Positions 18,904-28,041 of a stretch of 64,000 bases of DNA are shown one piece after another; the first letter of the stretch is position 1; every line of letters begins with the position of its first letter. The DNA is from Streptomyces spinoverrucosus (GTDB taxonomy: Bacteria > Actinomycetota > Actinomycetes > Streptomycetales > Streptomycetaceae). Made by a program: the position numbers and the translations under genes. The notes below the pieces were generated by a model. The model was not told the origin of the DNA and did no database searches. It saw only the letters and a program-made list of their open reading frames with translations. The stretch covers positions 806,001 through 870,000 of the forward strand of contig NZ_JADPZX010000001.1 of the NCBI RefSeq assembly GCF_015712165.1. Reading direction: 5' to 3'.

Positions 18904-19611
18904 ATGACGACCGACACCGAGGAGCCGCCCCTCACGATCGACGAGCTGGCCGCCCGGGCCGGTGTCACGGTGCGCACGGTCCGCTTCTACGGCACCAAGG
19001 GTCTGCTGCCGCCTCCGGTGATCGGTCCGCGGCGCGTGGGGCACTACGGGCGGGAGCATCTGGCCCGGCTGGCGCTGATCGAGGAGCTGCGGCAGCAGGG
19101 CATGACGCTGGCCGCGATCGAGCGGTACCTGCGTCAGCTGCCGCCGGACCTCACCGCCCACGACCTCGCCCTGCACCGCGCGGTGGTGGCCTCCTGGGCG
19201 CCGGACACGGTGGAGACGGTGACGCGTGCGGAGCTGGAGCGGCGGGCGGGGCGGTCCCTGACCGACGGTGAGGTCGAGCGGCTGGCCGCGATGGACGTCG
19301 TACGGACCGGGAGCGGCGACGCGTACGACGTCGACCTCGGTCTGCTGCGGCTCGGCGTCCGGCTGCTGGACGTGCCGCTCTCGCAGGAGGCGGTCCTGGC
19401 GGCGCGCAAGGTCCTCGTCGAACACTCGCGCGCCGCGGCTCACGAGCTCGCCCAGCTCTTCCGCGGTGAGGTGTCGGAGCGTGGGACGCGGGACGTGAAG
19501 TCCCTGTCCGCCCACATGCACCCCTTGGTGGTGCAGGCGCTCCTGACGACCTTCCAGCGGTCTCTGAAGGAGGAGCTGGGCGAGTGGCTCACGGAGTCAG
19601 GATCGGGCTGA
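18904..19611 (+). CDS. MerR family transcriptional regulator
   Basis: About 235 residues. The N-terminal winged HTH (about 10-78) reads LTIDELAARAGVTVRTVRFY followed by a GLLPPPVIGPRRVGHY wing. No cysteine cluster for metal sensing is present. The long C-terminal helical region (about 100-235) probably binds an organic ligand or acyl-CoA (inference). Its stop overlaps the convergent fadJ-like gene by 15 bp, so it is a candidate regulator of that acyl-CoA operon or of the divergent permease. The start at ATG 18904 lacks an RBS. Confidence 0.88.
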   Translation: MTTDTEEPPLTIDELAARAGVTVRTVRFYGTKGLLPPPVIGPRRVGHYGREHLARLALIEELRQQGMTLAAIERYLRQLPPDLTAHDLALHRAVVASWAPDTVETVTRAELERRAGRSLTDGEVERLAAMDVVRTGSGDAYDVDLGLLRLGVRLLDVPLSQEAVLAARKVLVEHSRAAAHELAQLFRGEVSERGTRDVKSLSAHMHPLVVQALLTTFQRSLKEELGEWLTESGSG

Positions 19612-21780
19612 GTCGCTGAACGGCTCCCCCTTCTCCGCCTTCTCCACCAGCAGCGCCGGCGGCGTGAAGCGGTCCCCGTAGCGCTCGGCGAGCTCACGCG
19701 CGCGGGCCACGAAGCCGGGCAGGCCGCCCTCGTAGCCGTTGATGTACTGCAGGACGCCGCCGGTCCAGCCCGGGAAGCCGATGCCGAAGATGGAACCGAT
19801 GTTGGCGTCGGCGACCGACGTCAGCACGCCCTCCTCCAGCAGGCGGACGGTGTCGAGCGCCTCGGAGAAGAGCATCCGCTCCTGCATGTCCCGGAAGGGG
19901 ATCTCGGCGCCGGCGCGCGTGAAGTGCTCCCGCAGTCCGGGCCACAGCCCCGCGCGCTTGCCGTCCTCCCCGTACTCGTAGAAGCCGGCGCCGCCGCTGC
20001 GGCCGGTGCGGCCGAACTCGTCGACCATGCGGTCGATGACGGCCTCCGCCGGGTGCGGGGTCCAGGTGCCGCCCGCCTCCTCCACGGCCCGCTTCGTCTC
20101 GTTGCGGATCTTGCGCGGGAGCGTGAGCGTCAGCTCGTCCATCAGGGACAGCACCTTGGCCGGGTAGCCCGCCTGGGCCGCCGCCTGTTCGACGGACGCG
20201 GGCTCGATGCCCTCGCCGACCATCGCCACGCCCTCGTTGATGAAGTGGCCGATCACCCGGGAGGTGAAGAAGCCGCGCGAGTCGTTGACGACGATCGGCG
20301 TCTTGTTGATCTGCCGGACCAGGTCGAAGGCCCGGGCGAGGGCCTCGTCGCCGGTCCGCTCGCCCTTGATGATCTCGACCAGCGGCATCTTGTCGACCGG
20401 CGAGAAGAAGTGCAGCCCGATGAAGTCGCCCTGGCGCTCGACGCCCTCGGCGAGGGCGGTGATGGGCAGCGTGGAGGTGTTGGAGCACAGCAGCGCGTCC
20501 GGCGCGACGACCTGCTCGATCTCCTGGAAGACCTTGTGCTTGAGCGAGGTGTCCTCGAAGACGGCCTCGATCACCGCGTCGCAGCCCGCGAGGTCCTGGA
20601 CCTCGGCGGTGGGCGCGATGCGGGCCAGCAGCGCGTCGGCCTTCTCCTGCGTCGTACGGCCCTTGGCGACGGCCTTGGCGCACAGCTTCTCGGAGTAGCT
20701 CCTGCCCTTGAGGGCGGCCTCCAGGGAGACGTCCTTCAGGACGACCTCGATGCCGGCGCGGGCGCACGAGTAGGCGATGCCGGCGCCCATCATCCCGGCG
20801 CCGAGGACGGCGACCTTGCGGACCTGGCGGGACTCGATGCCCTTGGGGCGGTTGGCGCCGGAGTTGACGGCCTGGAGGTCGAAGAAGAACGCCTGGATCA
20901 TGTTCTTCGAGGTCTGGCCTGCCGCCAGTTCCACGAAGTAGCGGGCCTCGATGACCTGGGCGGTCTCGAAGTCGACCTGGGAGCCCTCGACGGCGGCCGC
21001 GAGGATGTTGCGCGGCGCCGGGTAGGGGGCGCCGTTCGTCTGCTTGCGCAGATTGGCCGGGAAGGCGGGCAGGTTGGCGGCGAACTTGGGGTTGGCGGGC
21101 GTGCCGCCGGGGATCTTGTAGCCCGGCCGGTCCCAGGGCTGCTGGGACTCGGGGTTGGCGTCGATGAAGGCGCGCGCCTTGGCGAGCATCTCCTCCGGGG
21201 TCGACGCCACCTCGTGGATCAGGCCGTTCTCCAGCGCGCGCCCAGGGCTGTACTGGGTGCCCTGGAGGAGCACCTTGAGGAGGGCGTCGGCGATGCCCAG
21301 CAGGCGGACCGTGCGGACCACGCCGCCGCCTCCGGGCAGCAGGCCGAGGGTGACCTCGGGGCAGCCGATCTTGGAGCCGGGCGCGTCGAGGGCGACGCGG
21401 TGGTGGCAGGCGAGGGCGATCTCGTAACCGCCGCCCAGGGCCGCGCCGTTCATCGCGGCGACGACCGGCTTGCCCAGGGTCTCGATGCGGCGCAGGTCGC
21501 GCTTGATCGCCAGTCCGCCGTCGAACAGCTCCTGGGCGGTCTCGGGGGTGACGCGGATCAGGTCGCGCAGGTCGCCGCCGGCGAAGAAGGTCTTCTTGGC
21601 GGAGGTGAAGATGATGCCGCGGATCGCTTCCTTCTCGGCCTCCAGCCGGTCCGTGATCGCGGCAAGGGAGTCCCGGAACGCCTGGTTCATGGTGTTCGCG
21701 GACTGGCCCGGGTCGTCGAGGACGAGGGTGACGACGCCGGTCTCGTCCTGCTCCCAGCGGATGGTGGTGCTCTCGGTCAT
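19597..21780 (-). CDS. fadJ: Multifunctional 3-hydroxyacyl-CoA dehydrogenase/enoyl-CoA hydratase (FadJ/FadB-like)
   Basis: A 727-residue two-part beta-oxidation enzyme. The N-terminal crotonase domain (about 1-200) has [28 protein letters not shown] and [12 protein letters not shown] with the catalytic Glu region. The C-terminal dehydrogenase has the NAD motif [15 protein letters not shown] (about residue 330), [16 protein letters not shown], and two C-terminal 3HCDH domains. Together they hydrate enoyl-CoA and oxidise 3-hydroxyacyl-CoA. It is the last gene of the CaiB-thiolase-fadJ set, 33 bp after the thiolase stop. Cytoplasmic. Confidence 0.95.
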   Translation of the reverse strand: MTESTTIRWEQDETGVVTLVLDDPGQSANTMNQAFRDSLAAITDRLEAEKEAIRGIIFTSAKKTFFAGGDLRDLIRVTPETAQELFDGGLAIKRDLRRIETLGKPVVAAMNGAALGGGYEIALACHHRVALDAPGSKIGCPEVTLGLLPGGGGVVRTVRLLGIADALLKVLLQGTQYSPGRALENGLIHEVASTPEEMLAKARAFIDANPESQQPWDRPGYKIPGGTPANPKFAANLPAFPANLRKQTNGAPYPAPRNILAAAVEGSQVDFETAQVIEARYFVELAAGQTSKNMIQAFFFDLQAVNSGANRPKGIESRQVRKVAVLGAGMMGAGIAYSCARAGIEVVLKDVSLEAALKGRSYSEKLCAKAVAKGRTTQEKADALLARIAPTAEVQDLAGCDAVIEAVFEDTSLKHKVFQEIEQVVAPDALLCSNTSTLPITALAEGVERQGDFIGLHFFSPVDKMPLVEIIKGERTGDEALARAFDLVRQINKTPIVVNDSRGFFTSRVIGHFINEGVAMVGEGIEPASVEQAAAQAGYPAKVLSLMDELTLTLPRKIRNETKRAVEEAGGTWTPHPAEAVIDRMVDEFGRTGRSGGAGFYEYGEDGKRAGLWPGLREHFTRAGAEIPFRDMQERMLFSEALDTVRLLEEGVLTSVADANIGSIFGIGFPGWTGGVLQYINGYEGGLPGFVARARELAERYGDRFTPPALLVEKAEKGEPFSDSARS

Positions 21781-21813
21781 TGCTTCTCCGTATCGGGATC
21801 TGGGACGGGCCGG

Positions 21814-23028
21814 TCAGACGCGCTCGACGACGGTGGCGATGCCCATGCCGCCGCCGACGCACAGCGTGGCGAGGCCGAACCGCTTGTCCTGGCGCTCCAG
21901 TTCGTCGACGAGGGTGCCGAGGATCATCGCGCCGGTGGCGCCGAGCGGGTGGCCTAGGGCGATGGCGCCGCCGTTGACGTTGACCTTGTCCAGGGACAGG
22001 CCCATGTCCTTCACGAAGCGCAGGACGACCGCGGCGAAGGCCTCGTTGATCTCGACGAGGTCGATGTCGTCGATGGTGAGCCCGGCCTTGGCGAGCGCCT
22101 TGCGGGTGGCGGGGGCGGGGCCGGTGAGCATGATGGTGGGCTCGGAGCCGGAGACGGCGACGGAGACGATCCGCGCGCGCGGGGTGAGGCCGTGGCGCTC
22201 CCCCACCTCCTTGGAGCCGATCGCGACGAGGGCGGCGCCGTCGACGATGCCGGAGGAGTTGCCCGCGTGGTGCACGTGGTCGATCTGCTCCACCCAGTGG
22301 TACTTCTGCAGCGCCACCGCGTCGAAGCCGCCCAGGTCGCCGATGTCCGCGAACGACGGCTTCAGCTTGGCGAGCGAGTCGGCGGTGGTGCCGGGGCGCA
22401 TGTGCTCGTCGTGGTCGAGGACGACCAGGCCGCTGCGGTCCTTCACCGGCACGACCGAGCGCTCGAAGCGGCCCTCCTTCCAGGCCGTCGCCGCCCGTTC
22501 CTGCGACAGCGCCGCGTACTCGTCGACGTCGCGGCGGGAGAAGCCCTCGACGGTGGCGATCAGGTCGGCGCCGATGCCCTGCGGGACGAAGTTCACCGCG
22601 AGGTTGGTCATCGGGTCGTTGAACCAGGCGCCGCCGTCCGAGGCCATCGGCACCCGGGACATCGACTCGACGCCGCCCGCGAGGACGAGGTCCTCCCAGC
22701 CCGAACGGACCTTCATCGCGGCCATGTTGACGGCCTCCAGGCCGGACGCACAGAAGCGGTTCTCCTGCACGCCCGCCACCGTGTCCGGCAGTCCGGCGGC
22801 GACGGCGGCGATCCGGGCGATGTCGGAGCCCTGGTCGCCCACCGGGCCGACCACACCGAGCACGATGTCGTCGATGGCGGCGGGGTCCAGGCTCGGGAAA
22901 CGGTCGCGGAGTTCGTGGATGAGTCCGACGACCAGGTCGATGGGCTTGGTGCCGTGCAGGGCGCCGTTCGCCTTGCCCCGTCCGCGCGGGGTGCGGATCG
23001 CGTCGTACACGTACGCTTCGGTGGTCAC
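21814..23028 (-). CDS. Acetyl-CoA C-acyltransferase (thiolase)
   Basis: A 404-residue thiolase. The nucleophile region is [19 protein letters not shown] (Cys about residue 90); C-terminal motifs are [16 protein letters not shown] and LCVGGGMG with the second catalytic Cys and His. It cleaves 3-ketoacyl-CoA from the adjacent FadJ-like enzyme; the FadA/FadI type fits better than an acetoacetyl-CoA thiolase by context. GTG 23028 overlaps the CoA-transferase stop as GTGA, implying translational coupling. Confidence 0.94.
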   Translation of the reverse strand: MTTEAYVYDAIRTPRGRGKANGALHGTKPIDLVVGLIHELRDRFPSLDPAAIDDIVLGVVGPVGDQGSDIARIAAVAAGLPDTVAGVQENRFCASGLEAVNMAAMKVRSGWEDLVLAGGVESMSRVPMASDGGAWFNDPMTNLAVNFVPQGIGADLIATVEGFSRRDVDEYAALSQERAATAWKEGRFERSVVPVKDRSGLVVLDHDEHMRPGTTADSLAKLKPSFADIGDLGGFDAVALQKYHWVEQIDHVHHAGNSSGIVDGAALVAIGSKEVGERHGLTPRARIVSVAVSGSEPTIMLTGPAPATRKALAKAGLTIDDIDLVEINEAFAAVVLRFVKDMGLSLDKVNVNGGAIALGHPLGATGAMILGTLVDELERQDKRFGLATLCVGGGMGIATVVERV

Positions 23029-24215
23029 TGGGGGGCCTTTCGGTGAGGGGCTGTCGAGAGGGCTTCGGACGTCGGGGACCCGCCTGGTGTCAGGAGGCCG
23101 GGTACGTCCCAGTCGCGGGCCACCTCCGCGGTGTCGGCACCGGGCTGTGCCGGGCCGGTCCGGACGGCGGTCGGGGTGGCGGAGAAGCGGGGTGCGGGGG
23201 CCGGCTGGGTGATGCCGCCGTGGTCGGTGAAGGTGCCGCGCGCGGCGAGGTGCGGGTGGTGCGGGGCCTCGCGCAGCGACAGTACGGGCGCCACGCAGGC
23301 CTCGGTGCCCTCGAAGAGGGCCGTCCACTCGTCCCTCGTACGGGTCTTGAAGCGGGCGGCGACGGCCTCGCGCAGTTCGCCCCAGCGGGTGACGTCCTTG
23401 CGGGCCGGGGCCTGGTCGGCGATGCCGAGCAGCGTGACGAACTCGTCGTAGAACTGCTGCTCCAGCGCGCCCACCGCCATGTACTGGCCGTCGGCCGTCT
23501 CGTAGGTGCCGTAGAACGGGCAGCCGCCGTCGAGAAGGTTGGCGCCGCGCCGGTCCTGCCAGCCGCCGGCGGCGAGCATGCCGTGGATCATCGCGGCGAG
23601 GTGGGTGGCTCCGTCGACGATGGCGGCGTCGACGACCTGGCCGGTGCCGGTGGCGCGGGCGTGGTGCAGGGCGGCGAGGACGCCGACGACCAGGTACAGG
23701 GAGCCGCCCGCGTAGTCGCCGACCAGGTTGGCGGGGACGGCCGGGGCCTCGTCGGGGCGGCCGATCATGCCGAGGGTGCCGGTCAGCGCGATGTAGGCGA
23801 TGTCGTGGCCGGCGCGGTGGGCGAGGGGGCCCTCCTGGCCCCAGCCGGTCATCCGGCCGTAGACGAGGGCGGGGTTGCGGGCGTGGCAGGCCTCGGGGCC
23901 GACGCCGAGGCGCTCGGCGACGCCGGGGCGGTAGCCCTCGATCAGGATGTCGGCGCGGGCCGCGAGGTCCAGGACACGGGCGGGGCCGTCCGGGGACTTG
24001 AGGTCGACGACCACCGAGCGCTTGTTGCGGTTGGTGATGTCGTAGTCGGGGTCGATCGCGAGGCCGGTGCCGCCGGGGCGGTCCACGCGGACGACGTCGG
24101 CGCCGAGGTCGGCGAGGAGCATCGCGGCGAACGGGCCCGGGCCGATCCCGGCCAGCTCGACCACGCGGACGCCGGTGAGCGGGCCGTGCGGTGGCGGCGT
24201 CTTTGCCGTGGTCAT
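23025..24215 (-). CDS. CaiB/BaiF family CoA-transferase or racemase
   Basis: A 396-residue class III CoA-transferase-fold protein. The opening [29 protein letters not shown] is typical; the active-site Asp falls in [12 protein letters not shown]. Sequence style is close to alpha-methylacyl-CoA racemases, which invert 2-methyl-branched acyl-CoA so beta-oxidation can proceed. That fits a Streptomyces with branched-chain fatty acids and the thiolase and FadJ genes behind it. ATG 24215 follows AGGGGG. First gene of the operon. An 8-bp palindrome, CACCGGTG, lies about 35 bp upstream and may be an operator. Confidence 0.9.
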   Translation of the reverse strand: MTTAKTPPPHGPLTGVRVVELAGIGPGPFAAMLLADLGADVVRVDRPGGTGLAIDPDYDITNRNKRSVVVDLKSPDGPARVLDLAARADILIEGYRPGVAERLGVGPEACHARNPALVYGRMTGWGQEGPLAHRAGHDIAYIALTGTLGMIGRPDEAPAVPANLVGDYAGGSLYLVVGVLAALHHARATGTGQVVDAAIVDGATHLAAMIHGMLAAGGWQDRRGANLLDGGCPFYGTYETADGQYMAVGALEQQFYDEFVTLLGIADQAPARKDVTRWGELREAVAARFKTRTRDEWTALFEGTEACVAPVLSLREAPHHPHLAARGTFTDHGGITQPAPAPRFSATPTAVRTGPAQPGADTAEVARDWDVPGLLTPGGSPTSEALSTAPHRKAPQ

Positions 24216-24353
24216 CCAGCCCCCTGTCGCTGTGACACAACTGATGTAACACCGGTGATGGTAAGAACGGGTTTCAGTGGGCACAAGGCCTGAACGAGCA
24301 AGCGCTTAGACATCCAGGGTGCCAGGCGGTCGGCGGCTCGGCGCCCGGGACGG

Positions 24354-24437
24354 TCAGGGCGTGGGCGTGGGTGGTGTCGTCAGCGCGAACTCGCGTACTT
24401 TCTCCCACTTCTTCAGGGCGTTCCTGGGCACGGTCAC
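24354..24437 (-). CDS. Possible 27-residue small protein
   Basis: Starting at GTG 24437, with GGAGG 5-6 nt upstream, is a 27-codon frame, MTVPRNALKKWEKVREFALT ending in a Pro/Thr-rich TPPTPTP tail. It is charged and potentially helical. The spacing and strength of the RBS are the main argument. I recognise no family; the WEKVREFAL string faintly resembles the first helix of MmcQ/YjbR proteins, so a decayed gene start is another reading. It is divergent from the saccharopine-dehydrogenase-like gene. Confidence 0.3.
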   Translation of the reverse strand: MTVPRNALKKWEKVREFALTTPPTPTP

Positions 24438-24528
24438 CGTCCACCTCCGGGCTCGTCGTCGGGCTCCGCACTCCTCACGCTAGCCTCAGCCACCGACAGC
24501 GGCGCGGGCTGCGGAAGCGAGGGGTGTC

Positions 24529-25719
24529 ATGAGCAAGCCGACGAAGGCGGACCGTCCGTACGACATCGTGCTCTTCGGAGCCACGGGGTTCGTCGGGACG
24601 CTCACGGCCGAGTACCTCGCCGCGCACGCCCCGAAGGACCTGCGCTGGGCCGTCGCCGGCCGGAGCGAACTTCAGCTGGCGCGGCTGCGCGAGCGACTGC
24701 GGGAGCAGTCGCCGCAGGGCGCGGAGATCGGAGTGCTGCGGGCCGACGTGAGCGAACCGGCCTCGCTGCGCCGACTCGCCGGGCACGCGCGCGTGGTGGC
24801 CACGACGGTGGGCCCCTATGTGACGTACGGCGAGGAACTCGTGGCCGCCTGCGCGGACCTGGGTACGGACTATGTCGACCTGTCGGGTGAGCCCGAGTTC
24901 GTCGACCTGGTGTACGTCCGTCATGACGCACGCGCGCGGGAGACCGGTGCGCGGCTGGTGCACGCCTGCGGGTTCGACTCGGTGCCGCACGACCTGGGCG
25001 TGTACTACACCGTCCAGCAGTTGCCGGAGGGCGTGCCGCTGACGGTGGACGGGTTCGTGACCGCCGACGCGGCCTTCTCGGGCGGGACCTTCGCCTCCGC
25101 GCTGAACCAGTTCGCGCGGGCCCGGCAGATGGCGGCCGCCGCGCGGGAACGGCACCGGCACGAGCCGCGGCTGGTGGGGCGGCGGGCGACGACGCCGAAC
25201 GGGGCGCCGCGGTTCGTCCCCGAGGTGCGCTCCTGGGCGTTGCCGCTGCCGACCATCGACCCGCAGATCGTGCGCCGGTCGGCGAAGGCTCTGGATCGGT
25301 ACGGTCCCGACTTCCGCTACCGGCACTACGCCGCCGTACGGCGGCTGCCGGTAGCGGTGGGCGGGGTCGCGGCGCTGGGCGCGGTCGTGGCGGCCGCCCA
25401 ACTGCCGCCCGCCCGGCGCTGGTTGTCCGGCCGGCTCAGGCCCGGGGAGGGGCCGAGCGCCGAGAAGCGGGCGAAGAGCTGGTTCTCCGTGCGCTTCGTG
25501 GGTGAGGGCGGCGGCCGGAAGGTGTTCACCGAGGTCGCGGGCGGCGACCCCGGGTACGGCGAGACGGCGAAGATGTTCGCCGAGGGGGCGCTGTCGCTGG
25601 CCTTCGACGACCTCCCGCCGACCGCCGGGCAGGTCACCACGGCGGTGGCGATGGGCGACGCCCTGCTGGAACGGCTGCGCGCGGCGGGGATCACGTTCCG
25701 GGTGGCCGCGAGCCGGTAG
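24529..25719 (+). CDS. Saccharopine dehydrogenase-like (trans-acting enoyl reductase type) oxidoreductase
   Basis: A 396-residue protein with an N-terminal Rossmann domain, YDIVLFGATGFVGTLTAEYLA, and AGRSELQLARL as the second strand-helix. DYVDLSGEPEFVD and HACGFDSVPHDLGVYY are hallmarks of the actinobacterial saccharopine-dehydrogenase-like group that includes the mycobacterial trans-acting enoyl reductase. A hydrophobic segment near residue 280 (VAVGGVAALGAVVAAAQL) could anchor it to the membrane. True lysine-pathway activity is unlikely. Lipid or polyketide enoyl reduction is the best analogy; no PKS lies nearby. Confidence 0.85.
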   Translation: MSKPTKADRPYDIVLFGATGFVGTLTAEYLAAHAPKDLRWAVAGRSELQLARLRERLREQSPQGAEIGVLRADVSEPASLRRLAGHARVVATTVGPYVTYGEELVAACADLGTDYVDLSGEPEFVDLVYVRHDARARETGARLVHACGFDSVPHDLGVYYTVQQLPEGVPLTVDGFVTADAAFSGGTFASALNQFARARQMAAAARERHRHEPRLVGRRATTPNGAPRFVPEVRSWALPLPTIDPQIVRRSAKALDRYGPDFRYRHYAAVRRLPVAVGGVAALGAVVAAAQLPPARRWLSGRLRPGEGPSAEKRAKSWFSVRFVGEGGGRKVFTEVAGGDPGYGETAKMFAEGALSLAFDDLPPTAGQVTTAVAMGDALLERLRAAGITFRVAASR

Positions 25720-25730
25720 TCACAGCCCCG

Positions 25731-25877
25731 TTACATCGACCACTGCGCCAGCGTGTAGATCATCCCGGCGATCCAGCCGAGACCGGCCAGTACGGCCAGG
25801 ACCAGCGCCAGCGTCACGGCACGTTCGACGGGGCGGCTGGGGTGGGCGAGGGGCTTGGGGGCACGGTGCGTCGTCAT
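25731..25877 (-). CDS. Small single-span membrane protein
   Basis: A 48-residue protein from ATG 25877, preceded by AGGGTGG. After a basic, Pro-rich head (MTTHRAPKPLAHPSRPVERA) comes one hydrophobic helix, TLALVLAVLAGLGWIAGMIY, and a short LAQWSM tail. The positive-inside rule places the N-terminus in the cytoplasm. No function is known to me. It is convergent with the saccharopine-dehydrogenase-like gene, 11 bp from its stop, and has codon use like its neighbours. Confidence 0.6.
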   Translation of the reverse strand: MTTHRAPKPLAHPSRPVERAVTLALVLAVLAGLGWIAGMIYTLAQWSM

Positions 25878-25978
25878 GCGGCCCACCCTGCCGATCATGA
25901 CGCCGCGCCGGCATCCGTACGCGTACTCAGAAGGCCCCCGGCCCGCACGCGCACGTACTCACGGACGCCGCGGTCGGC

Positions 25979-26674
25979 TCAGCCGACGGTGGCCTCCCGC
26001 AGGGCGCGGCGGCACAGGGCGTCGGCGTGGCGGGTCGACTCCGGCAGGCGGTAGCGCGGGCTGAGCCGCAGGACATGGGCGCACGCCGTGTCCAGGCCGA
26101 CGCGGTGCCCGACCGACACGTACACCGGCTTGATGCCCTGCTGGGTGCGCAGGGCGCGGCCGACCACCTCGTCGCCCGCCAGCAGCGGGGACGACGACCC
26201 GCGCGCGGGTGCCGGGTCGGCGTAGGTGAAGGTGAACGGGTTCTTGGCGACGCCGATCGTGGGCAGGCCGGTGAGGACGCCGAGGTGGCTGGCGAGCCCG
26301 AAGCGGCGCGGGTGGGCGAGGCCGTAGCCGTCGCAGACCACCAGGCCCGGCGGGCGGGGCAGGGCGTCGAGGGCGGCCAGGACGGTGGGGATCTCGCGGA
26401 AGGCGAGCAGGCCGGGCACGTACGGGAAGGAGATCCGTCCGACGGCGGTGGCCTCGGCGACGACGTCGAGGGTGGCCGCGTCCAGCACGACGGCCGCGGC
26501 CGCCACCACGTCCCGCTCGTCGTCGTAGGCGACGTCGACGCCGGTGACGTGACCCGTGCCGGGCGGCGGCCCGGGCTCGTCCAGCACCACCCTCCGGCGC
26601 AACTCGTCCTGGACCGCGCGGGCCTCTTCCTCGGTGGTGGGCCAGCCTTCGGGGATGCGAACGGTCGTCGTCAT
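25979..26674 (-). CDS. nfi: Endonuclease V (deoxyinosine 3' endonuclease)
   Basis: A 231-residue DNA/RNA repair nuclease that cuts at the second phosphodiester 3' to deoxyinosine. Diagnostic parts are VTGVDVAYDD (first metal-binding Asp), SFPYVPGLLAFREIP (the wedge motif and catalytic Glu), VCDGYGLAHPRRFGLASHLG and the GVAKN strand. Length is normal for bacterial EndoV. Cytoplasmic. It lies 57 bp downstream of the following minus-strand gene and may share its transcript. Confidence 0.95.
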   Translation of the reverse strand: MTTTVRIPEGWPTTEEEARAVQDELRRRVVLDEPGPPPGTGHVTGVDVAYDDERDVVAAAAVVLDAATLDVVAEATAVGRISFPYVPGLLAFREIPTVLAALDALPRPPGLVVCDGYGLAHPRRFGLASHLGVLTGLPTIGVAKNPFTFTYADPAPARGSSSPLLAGDEVVGRALRTQQGIKPVYVSVGHRVGLDTACAHVLRLSPRYRLPESTRHADALCRRALREATVG

Positions 26675-26731
26675 GGTGGTGACGAGGGTACGGGGCCGGG
26701 CGGCCCGTACGCCGGGCCGCCCGGGATCGGT

Positions 26732-27055
26732 TCACTTACCGAGGGCCTGCTGCAGCTGCTGCTTGTTCATGTCCGAACGGCCGTGGATGTTGCGCCGCTT
26801 GGCCTCCTCGTACAGCTGGTCGTAGGTGGGCCCCTGGGACCCCTTGCCGGACCGCTGGCCGCCCCGCTTGCCGGACGACATGTCCTGGATGGACGTACGG
26901 CTCGCGGTCTTGGACTCGCCGGACCGGGCGCGTTCCTTGTTCACCGTGCGCGCCGCGATCTCCTTGGCGCGACCCGTGCTCTCGCCCCGCTCCTGAGCAC
27001 TCTTCTTGATGTGCTCATACTGGCGTTCCTGTTTGGGGCTCGAACCGCTTGGCAT
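26732..27055 (-). CDS. Plasmid-stabilization-like conserved small protein
   Basis: A 107-residue, highly charged protein. The N-terminal half (QYEHIKKSAQERGESTGRAK) continues into AARTVNKERARSGES; these features recur in actinobacterial proteins annotated as plasmid stabilization proteins. The C-terminal part, TYDQLYEEAKRRNIHGRSDM with NKQQLQQALGK, resembles a Rho N-terminal/SAP-like helix-extended-loop-helix motif, suggesting nucleic-acid binding (inference). It is chromosomal here and has no toxin or antitoxin partner, so the plasmid label should not be taken literally. Confidence 0.7.
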   Translation of the reverse strand: MPSGSSPKQERQYEHIKKSAQERGESTGRAKEIAARTVNKERARSGESKTASRTSIQDMSSGKRGGQRSGKGSQGPTYDQLYEEAKRRNIHGRSDMNKQQLQQALGK

Positions 27056-27286
27056 GTCCGCTCACTTCCTCTCACGTTGGGCGAACGAGTACCCCCATCG
27101 TGGGTGAATACGGCATTCCGGGCGCGGCCAGCTCTCCAGACGGGCGACGCGCCCTGCCGCAAGAGGGGGCTACGGTGACGGAGGTCACCCCACGCGCGTG
27201 TGCACGCATGCGCCGATTCCGTCGTCTCACCCAGTGCCCGGCCTCATCACCGGAAGTCCGTCCGGCCGTCACAAGGGAGCAAGGCG

Positions 27287-27703
27287 ATGTCCACCGTCAT
27301 CGAGCAGACAGTCGAGGCGCGCCTCGTCGCCGCCGCGCCGCGGATGCCGAGCATCCCCGCGACGCTGAGCTACGCGCTGACCGACCCGTTCGCGATCCGT
27401 ATGACGTTCCCGGCCCAGGCCACGCTGGAGGACGAGGAGGTCTGCTGGACCTTCTCCCGTGAACTGCTGGCGGCCGGTCTGCTCGGCCCCGAGGGCCAGG
27501 GCGACGTGCGCGTGCGGCCGTACGGCTACGACCGCACGGTGCTGGAGTTCCACGCCGCCGAGGGCATCGCAGTGGTGCACGTCCGCTCGGGCGAGCTGCG
27601 CCGGTTCCTGCAGGCGACGCGCATGCTGGTGCCCGAGGGCCTGGAGCACGCCTACCTCGACCTGGACCACGACCTGGCCGAGCTGATGCGGGACGCCTGC
27701 TGA
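27287..27703 (+). CDS. ssgD: SsgA-like protein, sporulation and cell-wall regulator (SsgD type)
   Basis: A 138-residue SsgA-like protein (SALP), a family restricted to morphologically complex actinomycetes that steers septum and cell-wall events. The order LSYALTDPFAIRMTF, WTFSRELLAAGLLG, GDVRVRPYGYDRTVLEF and LDLDHDLAEL is the family pattern. ATG 27287 follows AAGGGAGCAAGG. Among paralogues, the MSTVIEQ start and position near the pca/laccase region fit SsgD, as I recall it from S. coelicolor, where it affects lateral cell-wall integrity. Cytoplasmic, monocistronic. SALP subtype is inference. Confidence 0.82.
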   Translation: MSTVIEQTVEARLVAAAPRMPSIPATLSYALTDPFAIRMTFPAQATLEDEEVCWTFSRELLAAGLLGPEGQGDVRVRPYGYDRTVLEFHAAEGIAVVHVRSGELRRFLQATRMLVPEGLEHAYLDLDHDLAELMRDAC

Positions 27704-27750
27704 CCCACCCCTTCCGATGTGCCGGTGAGCCCTGGACGCGGACGCCCGTT

Positions 27751-27785
27751 AATCCGTTGACAGGCCCCGGCGCCCCTCGTACGGT
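27751..27785 (+). promoter_or_regulatory. WblC/WhiB7-type promoter for the ABC-F gene
   Basis: A consensus TTGACA (27757-27762), a 17-bp spacer and TACGGT (27780-27785) form a strong principal-sigma promoter. An AT-rich TTAAT sits 3 bp upstream of the -35 hexamer. That arrangement is the known hallmark of promoters activated by WhiB7/WblC under ribosome-targeting antibiotics. Predicted transcription start is about 27791-27793, giving a leader of roughly 250 nt. Confidence 0.6.
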
Positions 27786-27822
27786 GTACAGCGGTTCTGT
27801 TGCCGCCGATTGGAGAAGGACG

Positions 27823-27834
27823 TTGCTCGTCTGA
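27823..27834 (+). CDS. Three-codon upstream ORF (leader peptide M-L-V)
   Basis: TTG-CTC-GTC-TGA, preceded by GGAGAAGGA, a better Shine-Dalgarno than that of many genes in the window. A short ORF like this in an ABC-F leader usually acts as the antibiotic-stalling site that switches downstream RNA folding. Start and stop are only 9 nt apart, so it cannot encode a functional protein by itself. Confidence 0.5.
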   Translation: MLV

Positions 27835-28041
27835 GGTCCTGAGACACCGCGTCACACCCGTCCGGTGTGCACGCCGCGTGCGACCTCGGCGTTCGAGCCG
27901 TCCTTGCGGAGCAGGGCTTTTCTCGTTCTCCCCCACCCAAGGGTTCTCCCCTCCGGGCCCCACGGCCCGCCCGGTGGTCGCCGCCTTCCGGTGTCTCGAC
28001 ACGCGTTGCCCCTGACCGCATCAAGCAACCGCGAGGCCCGT
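27835..28041 (+). promoter_or_regulatory. Putative attenuator leader of the ABC-F gene
   Basis: This gene-free stretch holds alternative RNA structures. GAGACACCG (27841-27849) is perfectly complementary over 9 nt to CGGTGTCTC (27989-27997). Competing local hairpins are CACACC/GGTGTG (27853-27869), CGGGCC/GGCCCG (27954-27969) and GTGTC/GACAC (27991-28002). The first pairing segment begins 7 nt after the uORF stop, where a stalled ribosome would cover it. This is the expected layout of ribosome-mediated attenuation; the exact terminator is not obvious. Confidence 0.5.

Noticed and set aside
26732..27055. Plasmid maintenance or toxin-antitoxin locus
   Set aside because: Only the annotation habit of the family suggests plasmids; there is no partner gene, no integrase and no composition shift.
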